The notes: generated from the sequence alone by a model not told the origin. A DNA stretch of 64,000 nucleotides from Anaeromyxobacter sp. (GCA_016718565.1 JADKCZ010000001.1:1426001-1490000); one strand, 5' to 3'. Numbered from the stretch's first letter, positions 8,933 through 19,378 are shown. Translations and numbers: made by a program.

Positions 8933-9849
8933 GCGGGGCGCCCGGGCGGCTGGCCGGCTACCAGCTCCTCTCGCTGGCGGGCGCCGGCGGGATGGCCGAG
9001 GTGTGGCGCGCCACGGCGCTGGAGGGGCCGCGGGCCGGCCAGGTGGTGGCCCTCAAGCGGCTGCTGCCGGCGCTGGCGGCCGATCCCGAGTACGTCGAGC
9101 TGTTCCGGCGCGAGGCGGCGGTGACCCGGCGGCTGCACCACCCGGCGGTGGTGGAGGTGCTGGACGCCGGCGTGGCCGACGGCGCGCCCTACCTGGTGAT
9201 GGACTACGTGGACGGCCGCAACCTGCGCGAGGTGCTGGCCCAGTGCGCCCGCCGCGGCATCCTGCTGCCGCTCGACTTCGGCGCCTACCTGGCCCACGTG
9301 CTGGCCCAGGCGCTGGACCACGCCCACGCCGGGCTGGACCGGGCCGGCGCGCCGCTCGGCATCGTCCACTGCGACGTCTCGCCGTCCAACGTCTTCATCT
9401 CCCGCCTGGGCGAGGTGAAGCTGGGCGACTTCGGGGTGGCGCTGACGCCCGGCGCCGCCAAGGGTCGCGCCGGGGCGCTCGGCAAGATCCACTACCTGGC
9501 GCCGGAGCAGCTGCGCGGCCAGGCCGTCACGCCGCGCACCGACCTCTTCGCCCTGGGCGCGGTGCTCTTCGAGCTGCTCACCAACCAGCGCGCCTTCCCG
9601 GGCGCCACGGTGGACGAGGTGGGGCAGCGCATCCTGCGCGGCCAGCTGCGGGCGCCCTCGGAGCTGCGCCAGGAGGTGCCGTTCGACCTCGACGCCCTCA
9701 CGCTGCGGTGCCTGGCGGCGCGGCCGGAGGACCGCTGGGGGAGCGCGGCGGACTTCGCCGCGGAGCTCGCGACCCGCTACGACCCGGCCGTCGGCACGCC
9801 GCTGGCCATCGCGGCGGTGGTGCGCGGGCTGTTCGGCGCCACCGGCTGA
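8929..9849 (+). CDS. Ser/Thr protein kinase (Hanks type, non-RD)
   Basis: 306-aa kinase domain with nothing else attached. It shows the glycine loop GAGGMAEVW (18-26), ATP lysine K43 (VALKRLLP), catalytic loop HCD (H147, C148, D149), DFG at D167-G169 and APEQL. Cysteine replaces the usual Arg of HRD, so it is a non-RD kinase, generally less dependent on activation-loop phosphorylation. No transmembrane segment is visible. GTG start overlaps the stop of the TPR gene (GTGA), implying co-expression; the TPR protein carries a signal peptide, so a direct cytosolic substrate relation is not obvious. Confidence 0.9.
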   Translation: MSGAPGRLAGYQLLSLAGAGGMAEVWRATALEGPRAGQVVALKRLLPALAADPEYVELFRREAAVTRRLHHPAVVEVLDAGVADGAPYLVMDYVDGRNLREVLAQCARRGILLPLDFGAYLAHVLAQALDHAHAGLDRAGAPLGIVHCDVSPSNVFISRLGEVKLGDFGVALTPGAAKGRAGALGKIHYLAPEQLRGQAVTPRTDLFALGAVLFELLTNQRAFPGATVDEVGQRILRGQLRAPSELRQEVPFDLDALTLRCLAARPEDRWGSAADFAAELATRYDPAVGTPLAIAAVVRGLFGATG

Positions 9850-9868
9850 GGCGGGCGCCGGCGCGCGG

Positions 9869-11032
9869 TCAGGCCTTGCGGGCCCGCCGGCGGGGCGCCG
9901 GGCCGCCCACGATGCGGCGCGGCGCGCGCCCCTTCACCCCGAAGGCGTCCAGGAAGGCGTCCACCACCTCGGCGGCGAAGGCGCGGCGCTCCGCGGCGGT
10001 GCGCCCCTTCTGCGGCAGCCGGGCTCCGGCCATGGTGCCGTGGCCGCCCGCCGAGCCGCCGCGCCCCTCGATGACCTCGCGGATGAGCCGGCCGGCGTTG
10101 GTGCGCCGATCGGTGGTGCGGATGGAGTAGTAGAGGTCGCCCTGGTACTCGCCCCAGGCCAGCGACCAGCGCATCCCCTCCAGGTAGAGGAAGCGCTCCG
10201 CCACCTCGGCCACCATGTCGGGCGCGTAGAGCCGGCCCAGCGGCAGCACCACCGCGGTGTCGTAGAGCTGGGCGTGCTCCACCGCGGTGTGCGACAGGGC
10301 GAAGTAGTCGAGCGGCAGGGGCGGGTGCTCGATGGCCCCCATGGCGTCCTTGTCGACGCGCGGGAAGAGCCACAGGTAGGCCTCCACGTCCTGCGGCGTG
10401 GTCTGCCGGCCCAGGTCGCGGGTGTCGGCCTTGATGCCGTAGAAGAGCGCGGTGGCGATGGCCTCGGGGATCACCAGCTTGCTGGCCCGCACGTACTCCA
10501 CCACCACCGTGGAGGTGGCGCCGATGGGCCCGCCCACGTCGGCGATGGCCGCCAGGTTCGACTCGGGGCGCATGGGGTGGTGGTCGATGACCACGTCCGG
10601 GAAGTGGCGCCGCGGCAGCGAGTGGTTCCCCTGCTCGGGCTGGGTGTCCACCATGCAGATCAGGTCGTAGTCGTCGAAGACCACCCGCGAGATGGGCACC
10701 ACCGGCAGCTTGAGGATCTTGATGAGGGCCTTGTTCTCGGCGCGCCCGATGATGCCGCCGTAGGCCACCTTGGCCTCCACCCCGGCCAGCTCGCCCAGCA
10801 GCCAGGCCAGGGCCACGCCGGCCGCCATGGAGTCGGGGTCCGGGTTGTCGTGGGTCAGGACCAGGGCGCGCCGGTGGCCGCGGGCGAAGGCCACCAGCTT
10901 GTCGAGCTTCTCCTTCTGCGCGGCCGGGGTGCGGGCCCTGAGCGGCAGGTGGTGCGTGCGCACCGGGCGACCGCGGCCGCGGGGCTGCTCGTCGGAGGGG
11001 GAGGTGGCTGGGTGGGGCACGGAGGCCTTCAT
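9869..11032 (-). CDS. DHH-family phosphoesterase (NrnA-like)
   Basis: 387-aa DHH/DHHA1 protein. Metal-binding motifs are in order: LTHDNPDPDSMAAG (about 58-71), a central MVDTQPEQGN and VIDHHP. The DHHA1 end has GGHGTMAGARLP. Family members such as NrnA are nanoRNases/pAp phosphatases that degrade short oligonucleotides; cyclic-dinucleotide phosphodiesterases are the close alternative. The N-terminal ~35 residues are basic and Pro-rich, and the last ~20 are Arg-rich. The start overlaps the nfo-like stop, so both genes are probably one transcript, both acting on nucleic-acid ends. Confidence 0.88.
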   Translation of the reverse strand: MKASVPHPATSPSDEQPRGRGRPVRTHHLPLRARTPAAQKEKLDKLVAFARGHRRALVLTHDNPDPDSMAAGVALAWLLGELAGVEAKVAYGGIIGRAENKALIKILKLPVVPISRVVFDDYDLICMVDTQPEQGNHSLPRRHFPDVVIDHHPMRPESNLAAIADVGGPIGATSTVVVEYVRASKLVIPEAIATALFYGIKADTRDLGRQTTPQDVEAYLWLFPRVDKDAMGAIEHPPLPLDYFALSHTAVEHAQLYDTAVVLPLGRLYAPDMVAEVAERFLYLEGMRWSLAWGEYQGDLYYSIRTTDRRTNAGRLIREVIEGRGGSAGGHGTMAGARLPQKGRTAAERRAFAAEVVDAFLDAFGVKGRAPRRIVGGPAPRRRARKA

Positions 11033-11853
11033 GCGAGCAGGGAGCGCAGCACCGAGAGGTTCTCCCGGTAGCGCAGCTCGGTCTCGAGGAACGCGGGGGT
11101 GGTGGCGAAGCGGGGGTCGTTCACCAGGCGGCGGAAGGGCGAGAGCCCCATGGCGCCCTCCCCGATGTGCTCGTGGCGGTCGACCCGGCAGCCGAGCGGC
11201 TTCTTGGAGTCGTTGAGGTGGAAGGCCTCGATGAGCCCGAGCCCGAGGGTCCGGTCGAAGGCCGCGAAGGTGGCCTGGTAGCCCTGGTCGGTGGTCAGGT
11301 CGTAGCCGGCGGCGAACAGGTGGCAGGTGTCCACGCAGACCGCGGCGCGGCGGCGCAGCGCCGCGGGGATGCCGTCGCGGATGGCGGCCAGCTGCTCGAA
11401 GGTGTGGCCGAGCGACGAGCCCTGCCCGGCGGTGGTCTCGGTGAGCAGGCGCACCCGGCCCGGCACCGCCGCCAGGGCCTGGGCCATGCCCTCGGCGCAC
11501 AGCGCCAGCCCCTGGGCCTGGTCCGGGTTGGAGCCGGGGTGGAACACCAGCGCCGGGATGCCCAGCGCCTCGCAGCGCCCCAGCTCGTCGGCCAGGGCCG
11601 CCCAGGACTTCCGGCGGATCTCCGGATCCGGGGCGCCGGCGTTGATGAGGTAGCTCGAGTGGGCCGCCACCGGCTTGCCGGTGCGCCTGGCCTCGGCGTG
11701 GAAGCGGGCCACCTCCTCGGGCTCGAAGGGCTTGGCCGCCCAGCCGCGGGCGTTGCGCGTGAAGATCTGCAGGCACTCGGCCCCGTCCTCCTCGGCGCGT
11801 GCGAACGCCGTGGAGACACCGCCTGCGATGCCTTCGTGAGCTCCGAGGAGCAT
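11029..11853 (-). CDS. nfo: Endonuclease IV (AP endonuclease, Nfo family)
   Basis: 274-aa TIM-barrel enzyme of base-excision repair that cuts 5' of abasic sites using three zinc ions. It starts MLLGAHEGIAGG. Family blocks include HSSYLINAG, FHPGSN, LTETTAGQG, CVDTCHLFAAGYD, FHLNDSKKPLG and RHEHIGEGAMG, covering the metal ligands. I chose the ATG at 11851-11853: TATAGG (11863-11868) lies 9 nt upstream, and the longer TTG start at 11871 would overlap that hexamer. Co-transcribed with the DHH gene by overlapping ends. Confidence 0.93.
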   Translation of the reverse strand: MLLGAHEGIAGGVSTAFARAEEDGAECLQIFTRNARGWAAKPFEPEEVARFHAEARRTGKPVAAHSSYLINAGAPDPEIRRKSWAALADELGRCEALGIPALVFHPGSNPDQAQGLALCAEGMAQALAAVPGRVRLLTETTAGQGSSLGHTFEQLAAIRDGIPAALRRRAAVCVDTCHLFAAGYDLTTDQGYQATFAAFDRTLGLGLIEAFHLNDSKKPLGCRVDRHEHIGEGAMGLSPFRRLVNDPRFATTPAFLETELRYRENLSVLRSLLA

Positions 11854-11966
11854 GGGGGCGGACCTATACAATGAGCGGGCCCTGGCCCGCCACGGTCGCG
11901 GGGGGCGTCGAGCCGAACGGGCTTTTCCGTCGTGAAGACGGCAGCTTGAACGGCGAGCGCCCCGCC

Positions 11967-11986
11967 GGCCCCCTCGCTCGGGGGCC
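11967..11986 (-). terminator. GC hairpin 3' of the Fic gene
   Basis: Perfect 7-bp stem GGCCCCC/GGGGGCC with a 6-nt loop, 36 bp beyond the Fic-gene stop on the minus strand and before the nfo promoter. There is no T-run, so it is only a possible terminator. Confidence 0.35.
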
Positions 11987-12021
11987 TTGGGGGCGCTGCG
12001 CGACGGCCCGGCGGGGCCTGC

Positions 12022-12795
12022 CTACCGGACCAGCTTCTTGGCCCCGGCCTTCTCCGCCGTGGCGCCCGAGAAGAACTTCTCGGCGTGCGCCAGGCCGTTC
12101 TCGATGGCGTCCATGGTCAGCTCGCGCAGGGTGCCCTCGGGCTGGCGGAAGGAGTCGTAGTACCGCTGCCGGTCGGTGGCGTGGATGATGACCGGCAGGT
12201 ACCCCGCCTGGAACAGGATCAGGTTGACCAGCAGGCGCGCCACCCGGCCGGAGTTCTCGGTGAACGGGAAGATCACCATGAAGCCGTGGTGCAGCTTGAC
12301 GGCCTGCTGCATGGGGTGGGCGTTCTTGAAGTCCACCGAGTCGCACAGGTCGAAGAGCTTCTGCAGCGCCGGCTGGATCTTGGGCGGCTGGGCGATCTCG
12401 TGGAAGTAGCTGCGGTGCAGCGGCATGTCCTTGCGGTACTCGGCGACGCTGCGCCCCTCGATGCCCGCGCCCAGGGTCTCGTAGAGCTTCTTCACCATCG
12501 AGAGGTTGAGCTTGAGCTTCTTGGCCTTGGCCTCGGCGCGCACCAGGTCGATGGCGGACTTGTGGTTGCGGATCTCGCGGAGCGCCCCCACGAAGGTCGC
12601 GTCGGCCACCGGCTGGTTCTCCAGGCCGAGGGCCAGCTCCTGGCTGGTGTAGACGACACCCTCCAGGGCGTTCTCGTGATACAGCCACGAGAGCTCCCAC
12701 TTCCGCATGAAGTCCTCGGCCTGCTCCGGCACGGCGCGCATGCGCACGGCCAGGTCTTCGTGACGATCGTCGATGTCGACGTAACGGGTCCGCAT
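12022..12795 (-). CDS. Fic-domain protein with degenerate catalytic motif
   Basis: 257-aa cytosolic protein with Fic fold. Fic proteins usually transfer AMP using HPFx[DE]GNGR. Here the aligned segment reads FPFTENSGR (176-184): the catalytic His is Phe176, and GN of the anion loop is NS, while P177, F178, E180, G183 and R184 remain. The preceding helix (VKLHHGFMVI) and following RVARLLVN are preserved. An N-terminal ENALEG (41-46) resembles the inhibitory-helix motif (S/T)xxxE(G/N) but lacks the Ser/Thr. Classical AMPylation is therefore unlikely; a different transferase or a binding role is possible. A good promoter lies about 110 bp upstream. No antitoxin-like partner is adjacent. Confidence 0.85.
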   Translation of the reverse strand: MRTRYVDIDDRHEDLAVRMRAVPEQAEDFMRKWELSWLYHENALEGVVYTSQELALGLENQPVADATFVGALREIRNHKSAIDLVRAEAKAKKLKLNLSMVKKLYETLGAGIEGRSVAEYRKDMPLHRSYFHEIAQPPKIQPALQKLFDLCDSVDFKNAHPMQQAVKLHHGFMVIFPFTENSGRVARLLVNLILFQAGYLPVIIHATDRQRYYDSFRQPEGTLRELTMDAIENGLAHAEKFFSGATAEKAGAKKLVR

Positions 12796-13105
12796 AAGGG
12801 CCTCACTTGGCTCGGCGGTCCGCCTGGCATCCCCACCTGCAGCCGGCGACCTGCGTAAGCCTTCGATATCTAAGTACTTTTAAGGAACTGACGCGAGGGG
12901 TCGGGAATCTAGCCGAATCGGACTCGAAAGGTCAACCTATTTGCCCCGTCGAGTTCCCCGGCGCCATCGGAGAACCTCGCAGGCGCTCGGGATCTTCCCG
13001 GCCGGGTGAGGGTTATTCGCCGGCGTCCCTGGCCAGGTGGGCTGGGGTGGGATCCCGTTGGTTTCCGGGACCTTCGAGGGTGTCCGGGCGCCCCTCCGAG
13101 GGCGC
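12796..13105. other. 310-bp intergenic region between fic and glnE
   Basis: The stretch holds the fic promoter (12906-12935) and a relatively A+T-rich leader around 12860-12895. Near 13080-13100 a GCGCCC/GGGCGC hairpin directly follows the glnE stop on the minus strand and may terminate glnE. No ORF with convincing features and no recognisable RNA is seen in it. Confidence 0.6.
12906..12935 (-). promoter_or_regulatory. Promoter of the Fic-domain gene
   Basis: On the minus strand, -35 TTGACC (12930-12935) and -10 TAGATT (12906-12911) lie 18 bp apart. Predicted start near 12899 gives a leader of roughly 100 nt to the ATG at 12795, long compared with neighbouring genes. Confidence 0.65.
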
Positions 13106-16100
13106 TCAGCTCACCACGCGGTCGAAGCTCTGGCGCACCGCCGCGGTGACCCGGGCGTACTCGCCCTGGAAGCGCGCCCCGGGATCGTCGCCGAAGTAGC
13201 CGAGCCGGCGCGCCAGCTGGGCCAGCGGGGCGCCGCGGTCCGGCAGGTGGTCCACCCCGTAGTCGTGCACGATGCGCAGCCTGAGCTCGACCCGGCGCAG
13301 GAACTCGTAGCCCGTGGAGAAGGCGTCGAAGTCGGCCTCGCGCAGCAGGCCGGCGGCGCGCAGCCGGCGCAGCGCCTCCGGGGTGGAGGTGGTGCGGATG
13401 GCCGGGTGGGCGTGGCCGTGCAGCAGCTGCAGGAACTGGGCGGCGAACTCCACGTCCACCAGGCCGCCGCGCCCGGTCTTGGGGTTCTTGCCGCGCGCCG
13501 CCTCCTGCCCCAGCTGGCTCTCCATCCGCTCGCGCATGCGCCGGACCTCGGCCGCCAGCGCCGCCGGGTCCTCGGGCCTGCCGAAGACCACCGGCTCGAT
13601 GACCTGGCTGTGCACCTGGTCCCACAGCGCGGCGTCGCCCGCCACGAAGCGGGCCCGCAGCAGGGCCTGCCGCTCCCACAGCTGCGAGCGCACCGGCCCG
13701 CCGTCCGCGCCGCCGGCGCCGCCGGGCAGCGCCTGCCCCACGTGGTAGCGGGTGAAGGCCTCGGCGCCGATGACCAGCGCCCCCTGGTTGCCGGAGGGGC
13801 GCAGCCGGGTGTCGATCTGGTAGAGGCGCCCCTCGCGCAGCGGCATCTGCAGGTAGGCCATGAACCGCTGGGCCAGCCGGGCGTAGCGCTCGAAGCCGGC
13901 CTCCACGCCGCCGGGGTAGAGGAAGACGAGGTCGAGGTCGGAGTGGTAGCCGAGCTCGCGGCCGCCCAGCTTGCCCATGCCCACCACGCAGAGCCGCCCG
14001 GCCGGGGCGTAGCCCTTGGCGGCCGCCTCCTCCTCGGCCAGCGCCAGGCAGCGCACCAGGCAGGCCTCGGCCAGGGCGGTGAGCTGGGAGGAGACCTGCG
14101 GCAGGTCCACCGTGCCGGCGATGTCGTGCACCGCGATGCGCAGCACCTCCTCGTCCTTGTAGCGGCGCAGCTCGCCGAGGCGCCGCTCCAGGCGGTCGTC
14201 CAGGCCCTCGCCGCCGGCGGCCGCCAGCCGCTCGTCGAGCTCGGCGGCCATCTCGCCGGCGGGCTTCTCGGGCGGCACCTGGTCGGCCCGGAACAGCGCG
14301 TCCACCAGCTCCGGGTGGCGCAGGAAGCGCTGCGAGAGGAAGTCGGAGGTGCCGAAGAGCGAGAGCAGCAGGCGGGCGGCGCGGCGGCGCTCGGCCAGCA
14401 GCTTGAAGTACGGCTCGGGGTTGCGCAGGGCGGCGGCGAAGCCCGCCAGGTGGGTGAGCGCCTGGTCGGGGTCCGGGGTGCCGAGCGCGTCGGCCAGCAG
14501 CGCCACCGCCACCGCCGGATCGCCCATGGGGGAGAAGGGGGTGCGCCGCCGCGCCAGGGAGTCGAGGGCCGCCACCGCCCGCTCGGCGTCCTGCAGCCCG
14601 CGCCGCTGCGCGATGTCGAGGCGCCGCGCCGGCTCCACCTGGGCGTCGGCCAGCAGCGACAGCTCCGGGTCGAGCGGGGCCGCCTCGGCCGAGGCCCCCA
14701 GCAGGCCGGCGAAGAGCCGGGCCACCCGGTCGCGGTGGCCGGCCAGCGCCGCCTCGAAGGCCTCCGGGGTGGCGTAGCCCATGGCGCGGGCCAGGGCCGG
14801 ACGCTCCTCGGGCGGCGGGAGCCGGTGGGTCTGCGCCCCCGCCACCATCTGGACGCGGTGCTCGGCGCGCCGCAGGAAGAGGTAGCCGTCGGCCAGCTCG
14901 TCGCGGTCCTTGGAGGGCACGATGCCGGCGAAGAGCAGCCGGTCCAGGGCCGGCAGGACGGCCCGCTCGCGCAGCGCCCTGGCCTCGGGCCGCCCGCCGT
15001 GCAGCAGCTGCAGCGCCGAGACGAAGAACTCGGCCTCGCGGATGCCGCCGCGGCCGAGCTTGAGGTCGTCGCGCCCCTCGGCGCCGGCGCGGGCGTCGAT
15101 GCGGGCCTTCATGGCCTGGATCTCCGACACCACCTCCAGGTCCAGGCTGCGCCGCCACACGAACGGCTCCAGCGCCAGGAGCAGCCCCTCGCCCACCGCC
15201 ACGTCGCCGGCGGCGGCGCGCGCCTTGACCAGGGCGTTGCGCTCCCAGCTGCGCCCGAACGTCTGGTAGTAGTACTCGGCCGCCCGCTGGCTGTTGATGA
15301 TGGGGCCGCTGCGGCCGTCGGGGCGCAGGTTGAGATCCACCCGGAAGACGAAGCCGTCCTCGGTCTGGCCGGCGATGGCCTCGGTGACCTGCTCGGCGAG
15401 CTTGGCGTAGTAGGCGAAGTGGGTGGTGCCCCGCGCCCCCTCGGTCTGGCCGTCCACGCCGTAGACGTAGATCAGGTCCACGTCCGAGCTGAAGTTGAGC
15501 TCGCGGGCCCCCAGCTTGCCCATGGCCAGGGCGCAGAACCCGGCCCCGGGCTCGGCCTCGGCCAGCCCGGCCGGCGCCCCGTGGCGGCCCCGCAGGCGCC
15601 GGTCGTGGAAGCGGATGGCGGCGTCGATGCAGGCGCAGGCCAGCGACGAGAGCTCGGCGGTGATCTCCTTGACCCGGGCGCGCCGCAGGTCGCGCAGCGA
15701 GATGCGCACCACCTCGCGGGCCCTGAGCAGCCGCAGCAGCCGGTGGAAGCCGGCCACGTCGTCCACCGCCAGCCGCCGCGCCGCGCGCGCCAGCACCCGC
15801 CGCAGGGCGGCCTCGGTGCGCGGCTGGAGCAGCCAGGGCGAGCGGGCGGCGCGCCGGAGCAGGGTGGGCCAGCGGGCCAGCAGGGCCGGCAGCATGGTGG
15901 AGGCGCCGCACAGCAGGGTGAGCGCCTCGAGCAGGTCGCGCTCCGGGGGCAGCGCCCCGGTCGCGTCCAGGTAGCGCTCCACGCCGGCCAGCGCCAGGTC
16001 GGGGTCGGGGGCCAGGCGGGCCAGCTCGAGCACCTCGTCGACCCGCCCGCCGCAGCGGCGGGCCAGGCGGGCCAGCCGCTCGGCGCTGGCGGGGGAGTGC

Positions 16101-16144
16101 GGCTCGGCCGGGGGCAGGCCGGGGATGCCGTGGCTGGCGATCAT
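13106..16144 (-). CDS. glnE: Glutamine synthetase adenylyltransferase / adenylyl-removing enzyme
   Basis: About 1012-aa bifunctional enzyme that adenylylates and de-adenylylates glutamine synthetase in answer to nitrogen status (PII/glutamine). Two nucleotidyltransferase domains each show the metal-binding G/S-SDxD signature: LNFSSDVDLIYVY in the N-half (adenylyl-removase) and LGYHSDLDLVFLY in the C-half (transferase), each followed by helical GlnD/GlnE regulatory regions. Length is normal for the family. I prefer the ATG at 16142-16144: TACACT (16154-16159) lies 9 nt upstream; a GTG at 16153 would add three residues. No glnA or glnB is in the window; the NtrC-type regulator upstream fits nitrogen or stress control. 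Confidence 0.93.
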   Translation of the reverse strand: MIASHGIPGLPPAEPHSPASAERLARLARRCGGRVDEVLELARLAPDPDLALAGVERYLDATGALPPERDLLEALTLLCGASTMLPALLARWPTLLRRAARSPWLLQPRTEAALRRVLARAARRLAVDDVAGFHRLLRLLRAREVVRISLRDLRRARVKEITAELSSLACACIDAAIRFHDRRLRGRHGAPAGLAEAEPGAGFCALAMGKLGARELNFSSDVDLIYVYGVDGQTEGARGTTHFAYYAKLAEQVTEAIAGQTEDGFVFRVDLNLRPDGRSGPIINSQRAAEYYYQTFGRSWERNALVKARAAAGDVAVGEGLLLALEPFVWRRSLDLEVVSEIQAMKARIDARAGAEGRDDLKLGRGGIREAEFFVSALQLLHGGRPEARALRERAVLPALDRLLFAGIVPSKDRDELADGYLFLRRAEHRVQMVAGAQTHRLPPPEERPALARAMGYATPEAFEAALAGHRDRVARLFAGLLGASAEAAPLDPELSLLADAQVEPARRLDIAQRRGLQDAERAVAALDSLARRRTPFSPMGDPAVAVALLADALGTPDPDQALTHLAGFAAALRNPEPYFKLLAERRRAARLLLSLFGTSDFLSQRFLRHPELVDALFRADQVPPEKPAGEMAAELDERLAAAGGEGLDDRLERRLGELRRYKDEEVLRIAVHDIAGTVDLPQVSSQLTALAEACLVRCLALAEEEAAAKGYAPAGRLCVVGMGKLGGRELGYHSDLDLVFLYPGGVEAGFERYARLAQRFMAYLQMPLREGRLYQIDTRLRPSGNQGALVIGAEAFTRYHVGQALPGGAGGADGGPVRSQLWERQALLRARFVAGDAALWDQVHSQVIEPVVFGRPEDPAALAAEVRRMRERMESQLGQEAARGKNPKTGRGGLVDVEFAAQFLQLLHGHAHPAIRTTSTPEALRRLRAAGLLREADFDAFSTGYEFLRRVELRLRIVHDYGVDHLPDRGAPLAQLARRLGYFGDDPGARFQGEYARVTAAVRQSFDRVVS

Positions 16145-16175
16145 GGGCGGCACAGTGTACCGCGCCGCGCCCCGC

Positions 16176-17597
<1,422 letters not shown>

Positions 17598-17647
17598 GGG
17601 CGCGGATGATACACCGCGCCCGGGCCGAGCGGCCTGGCCGGCCCTGC

Positions 17648-18454
17648 CTAGAACGTGGCGGCCACGCCCGGCTCCAGCACCCGCATGGCCGACCGCCCCT
17701 TGAGCGCCGCCTGCAGCTCGGCCGGCGAGCCGGGGATGACGGGGAAGGTCTGGTAGTGCATGGGGACCACGGTCCGGGCCTTGACGTAGGAGGCGGCCAG
17801 GGCGGCGCCCTTCGGGTCCATGGTGAAGTGGCCGCCGATGCAGGCCAGCAGCACGTCCACCCGGCCGTAGCGCTCCGGGATCTGCTTCATGTCCATGGTC
17901 ACGTCGGTGTCGCCCGTGTGGTACAGGACCGGGCCGCCCCGCACCTGGATGACGAAGCCCATGGGGCTGCCGCCCCCGTGCTCGCCCTTCTCGTCGGCGA
18001 AGCCGGAGGAGTGGATGGCCGGCACCATGATGACGGTGGCGTCGCCGGCCTGGATGGCGCCGCCGACGTTGCCCAGGGTGTCGAAGCCAGCCTGGGCCTC
18101 CGGGTAGCCGGCGCCCTTGAGCGCCTGGCCCAGATCGAAGTTGGTGATGAGCTTGGCGCCGGTCCGCTTGCCCAGCGCCACCGCCTCGCCCACGTGGTCG
18201 AAGTGGCCGTGGGTGACCAGCACGTAGTCCACCTTCTCGATGGTCTGGGCCAGGTCCTTGGCCGGCGACTTGCCGTTGGCGAAGAAGGGGTCGATGGCCA
18301 GGACGGTGCCGCCGGGGGTCTTCACCACGAAGGCGGCGTGCCCGTACCAGGTCACCTCGGTCGCGCCCTTCGGGCTGGCGGCGCTGGCGGCGGGGGCGGC
18401 CAGGGCGAGGGTGGCGGCGAGGAGCGTGAGCGGCGCGGCGGCGGACGTGTGCAT
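17648..18454 (-). CDS. Exported metal-dependent hydrolase (MBL fold)
   Basis: 268-aa metallo-beta-lactamase-fold protein related to the UPF0173/YtkL-type hydrolases. It has an N-terminal Sec signal peptide (hydrophobic 8-24, ASA-A site), so it is periplasmic or secreted. Metal ligands: THGHFDH (HxHxDH), then HSSGF, HTGDTD and the late VPMHYQT histidine. Substrate unknown. A Shine-Dalgarno (GGGAGG) precedes the ATG. The gene follows the SDR gene on the same strand but a hairpin lies between them. Confidence 0.85.
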   Translation of the reverse strand: MHTSAAAPLTLLAATLALAAPAASAASPKGATEVTWYGHAAFVVKTPGGTVLAIDPFFANGKSPAKDLAQTIEKVDYVLVTHGHFDHVGEAVALGKRTGAKLITNFDLGQALKGAGYPEAQAGFDTLGNVGGAIQAGDATVIMVPAIHSSGFADEKGEHGGGSPMGFVIQVRGGPVLYHTGDTDVTMDMKQIPERYGRVDVLLACIGGHFTMDPKGAALAASYVKARTVVPMHYQTFPVIPGSPAELQAALKGRSAMRVLEPGVAATF

Positions 18455-18493
18455 GGGGCCTCCCGGGAAGGAGCAGGGAAGCTAAGGGCCGCC

Positions 18494-18524
18494 GGGGCCC
18501 GCCGACAGGCCCGGGCGGGGCCCC
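18494..18524 (-). terminator. Hairpin terminator after the SDR gene
   Basis: A 10-bp GC stem (18494-18503 / 18514-18524, one bulged G) directly follows the SDR stop on the minus strand. No clear T-run. Confidence 0.45.
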
Positions 18525-18525
18525 C

Positions 18526-19293
18526 CTACTTCTCGCGGTGGACCGCGAACGGGCCGAAGGCCTGCTGCACCGGCATCACCTCGATGCTGTTGACGTTGAC
18601 ATGGGGCGGGCGCGACAGGCACCAGGCCACCACGTCGGCGATGTCGGCGGCGGCCAGCGGCTTCATCCCGGCGTAGACGCCGGCGGCGCGCCCCTCATCG
18701 CCCTGGAAACGGACCACCGAGAACTCGGTCTCCACCATGCCGGGCTCCACGTTGGTGACCCGCACCGGCGTGCCCAGCAGGTCGGAGCGGATGGCCAGCG
18801 AGAACTGCCGCACGAAGGCCTTGGTGGCGCCGTAGACGTTGCCGCCGGGGTACGGCCAGTTGCCCGCCACCGAGCCGATGTTGACGACGTGGCCGCGCGA
18901 CCGCGCCACCATGCCCGGCAGCACCAGGCGGCACATGGAGACCAGGGCGCGGCAGTTGGTCTCGATCATCCGATCCCAGTCCTCCAGCGAGGTGCGGTGC
19001 ACCGGCTCGAGCCCCAGGGCCATGCCGGCCGAGTTGATGAGCACGTCGGGCGCCAGGAAGGGTTCGGGCAGCGCCCCCAGGGCGGCCTGCACGGCCGGGC
19101 GGTCGGTGACGTCGAGCGCCAGGGGGTGGAGGCGGGGGCCGAGCCGCTCGGCCAGGGCGGCCAGGCGGTCGGCGCGGCGGCCGATGGCGACGACGCGGGC
19201 GCCGTCGCGCACCAGCCGCTCGGCGCAGGCCTCGCCGATGCCGGAGGTGGCGCCGGTGACGAGGGCGGTGGTGTCGGGGAGGGAGGTGGGCAT
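18526..19293 (-). CDS. Short-chain dehydrogenase/reductase (YdfG-like)
   Basis: 255-aa classical SDR. The NADP-binding TGATSGIGE lies near the N-terminus with Arg-rich beta2 end (IGRRADR, NADPH preference). NSAG and the catalytic Ser...Tyr-x3-Lys are present (NIGSVAG ... NVYGATKAF), and the PG motif is VEPGMVETEF. The RFQGDEGRAAGVYAGMKPL segment matches YdfG-like 3-hydroxy-acid/serine dehydrogenases. Two in-frame ATGs exist; I use 19293 because TACCAT (19301-19306), 7 nt upstream, overlaps the first ATG (19302) and resembles the -10 elements seen at other starts here. Substrate is inferred from family only. Confidence 0.88.
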   Translation of the reverse strand: MPTSLPDTTALVTGATSGIGEACAERLVRDGARVVAIGRRADRLAALAERLGPRLHPLALDVTDRPAVQAALGALPEPFLAPDVLINSAGMALGLEPVHRTSLEDWDRMIETNCRALVSMCRLVLPGMVARSRGHVVNIGSVAGNWPYPGGNVYGATKAFVRQFSLAIRSDLLGTPVRVTNVEPGMVETEFSVVRFQGDEGRAAGVYAGMKPLAAADIADVVAWCLSRPPHVNVNSIEVMPVQQAFGPFAVHREK

Positions 19294-19378
19294 GGGCGGC
19301 ATGGTAGCGCCGCGGGCGGGCCGGGGCGAGTGGCGGGGCGGCCGCGGGGCCGGCGGGGGCCACGGCTCCCGCGGCCTC

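Noticed and set aside
17648..19293. MBL hydrolase and SDR as part of a two-component operon with the NtrC-type gene
   Set aside because: A hairpin and separate start signals lie between them; gene order alone does not support a functional link.
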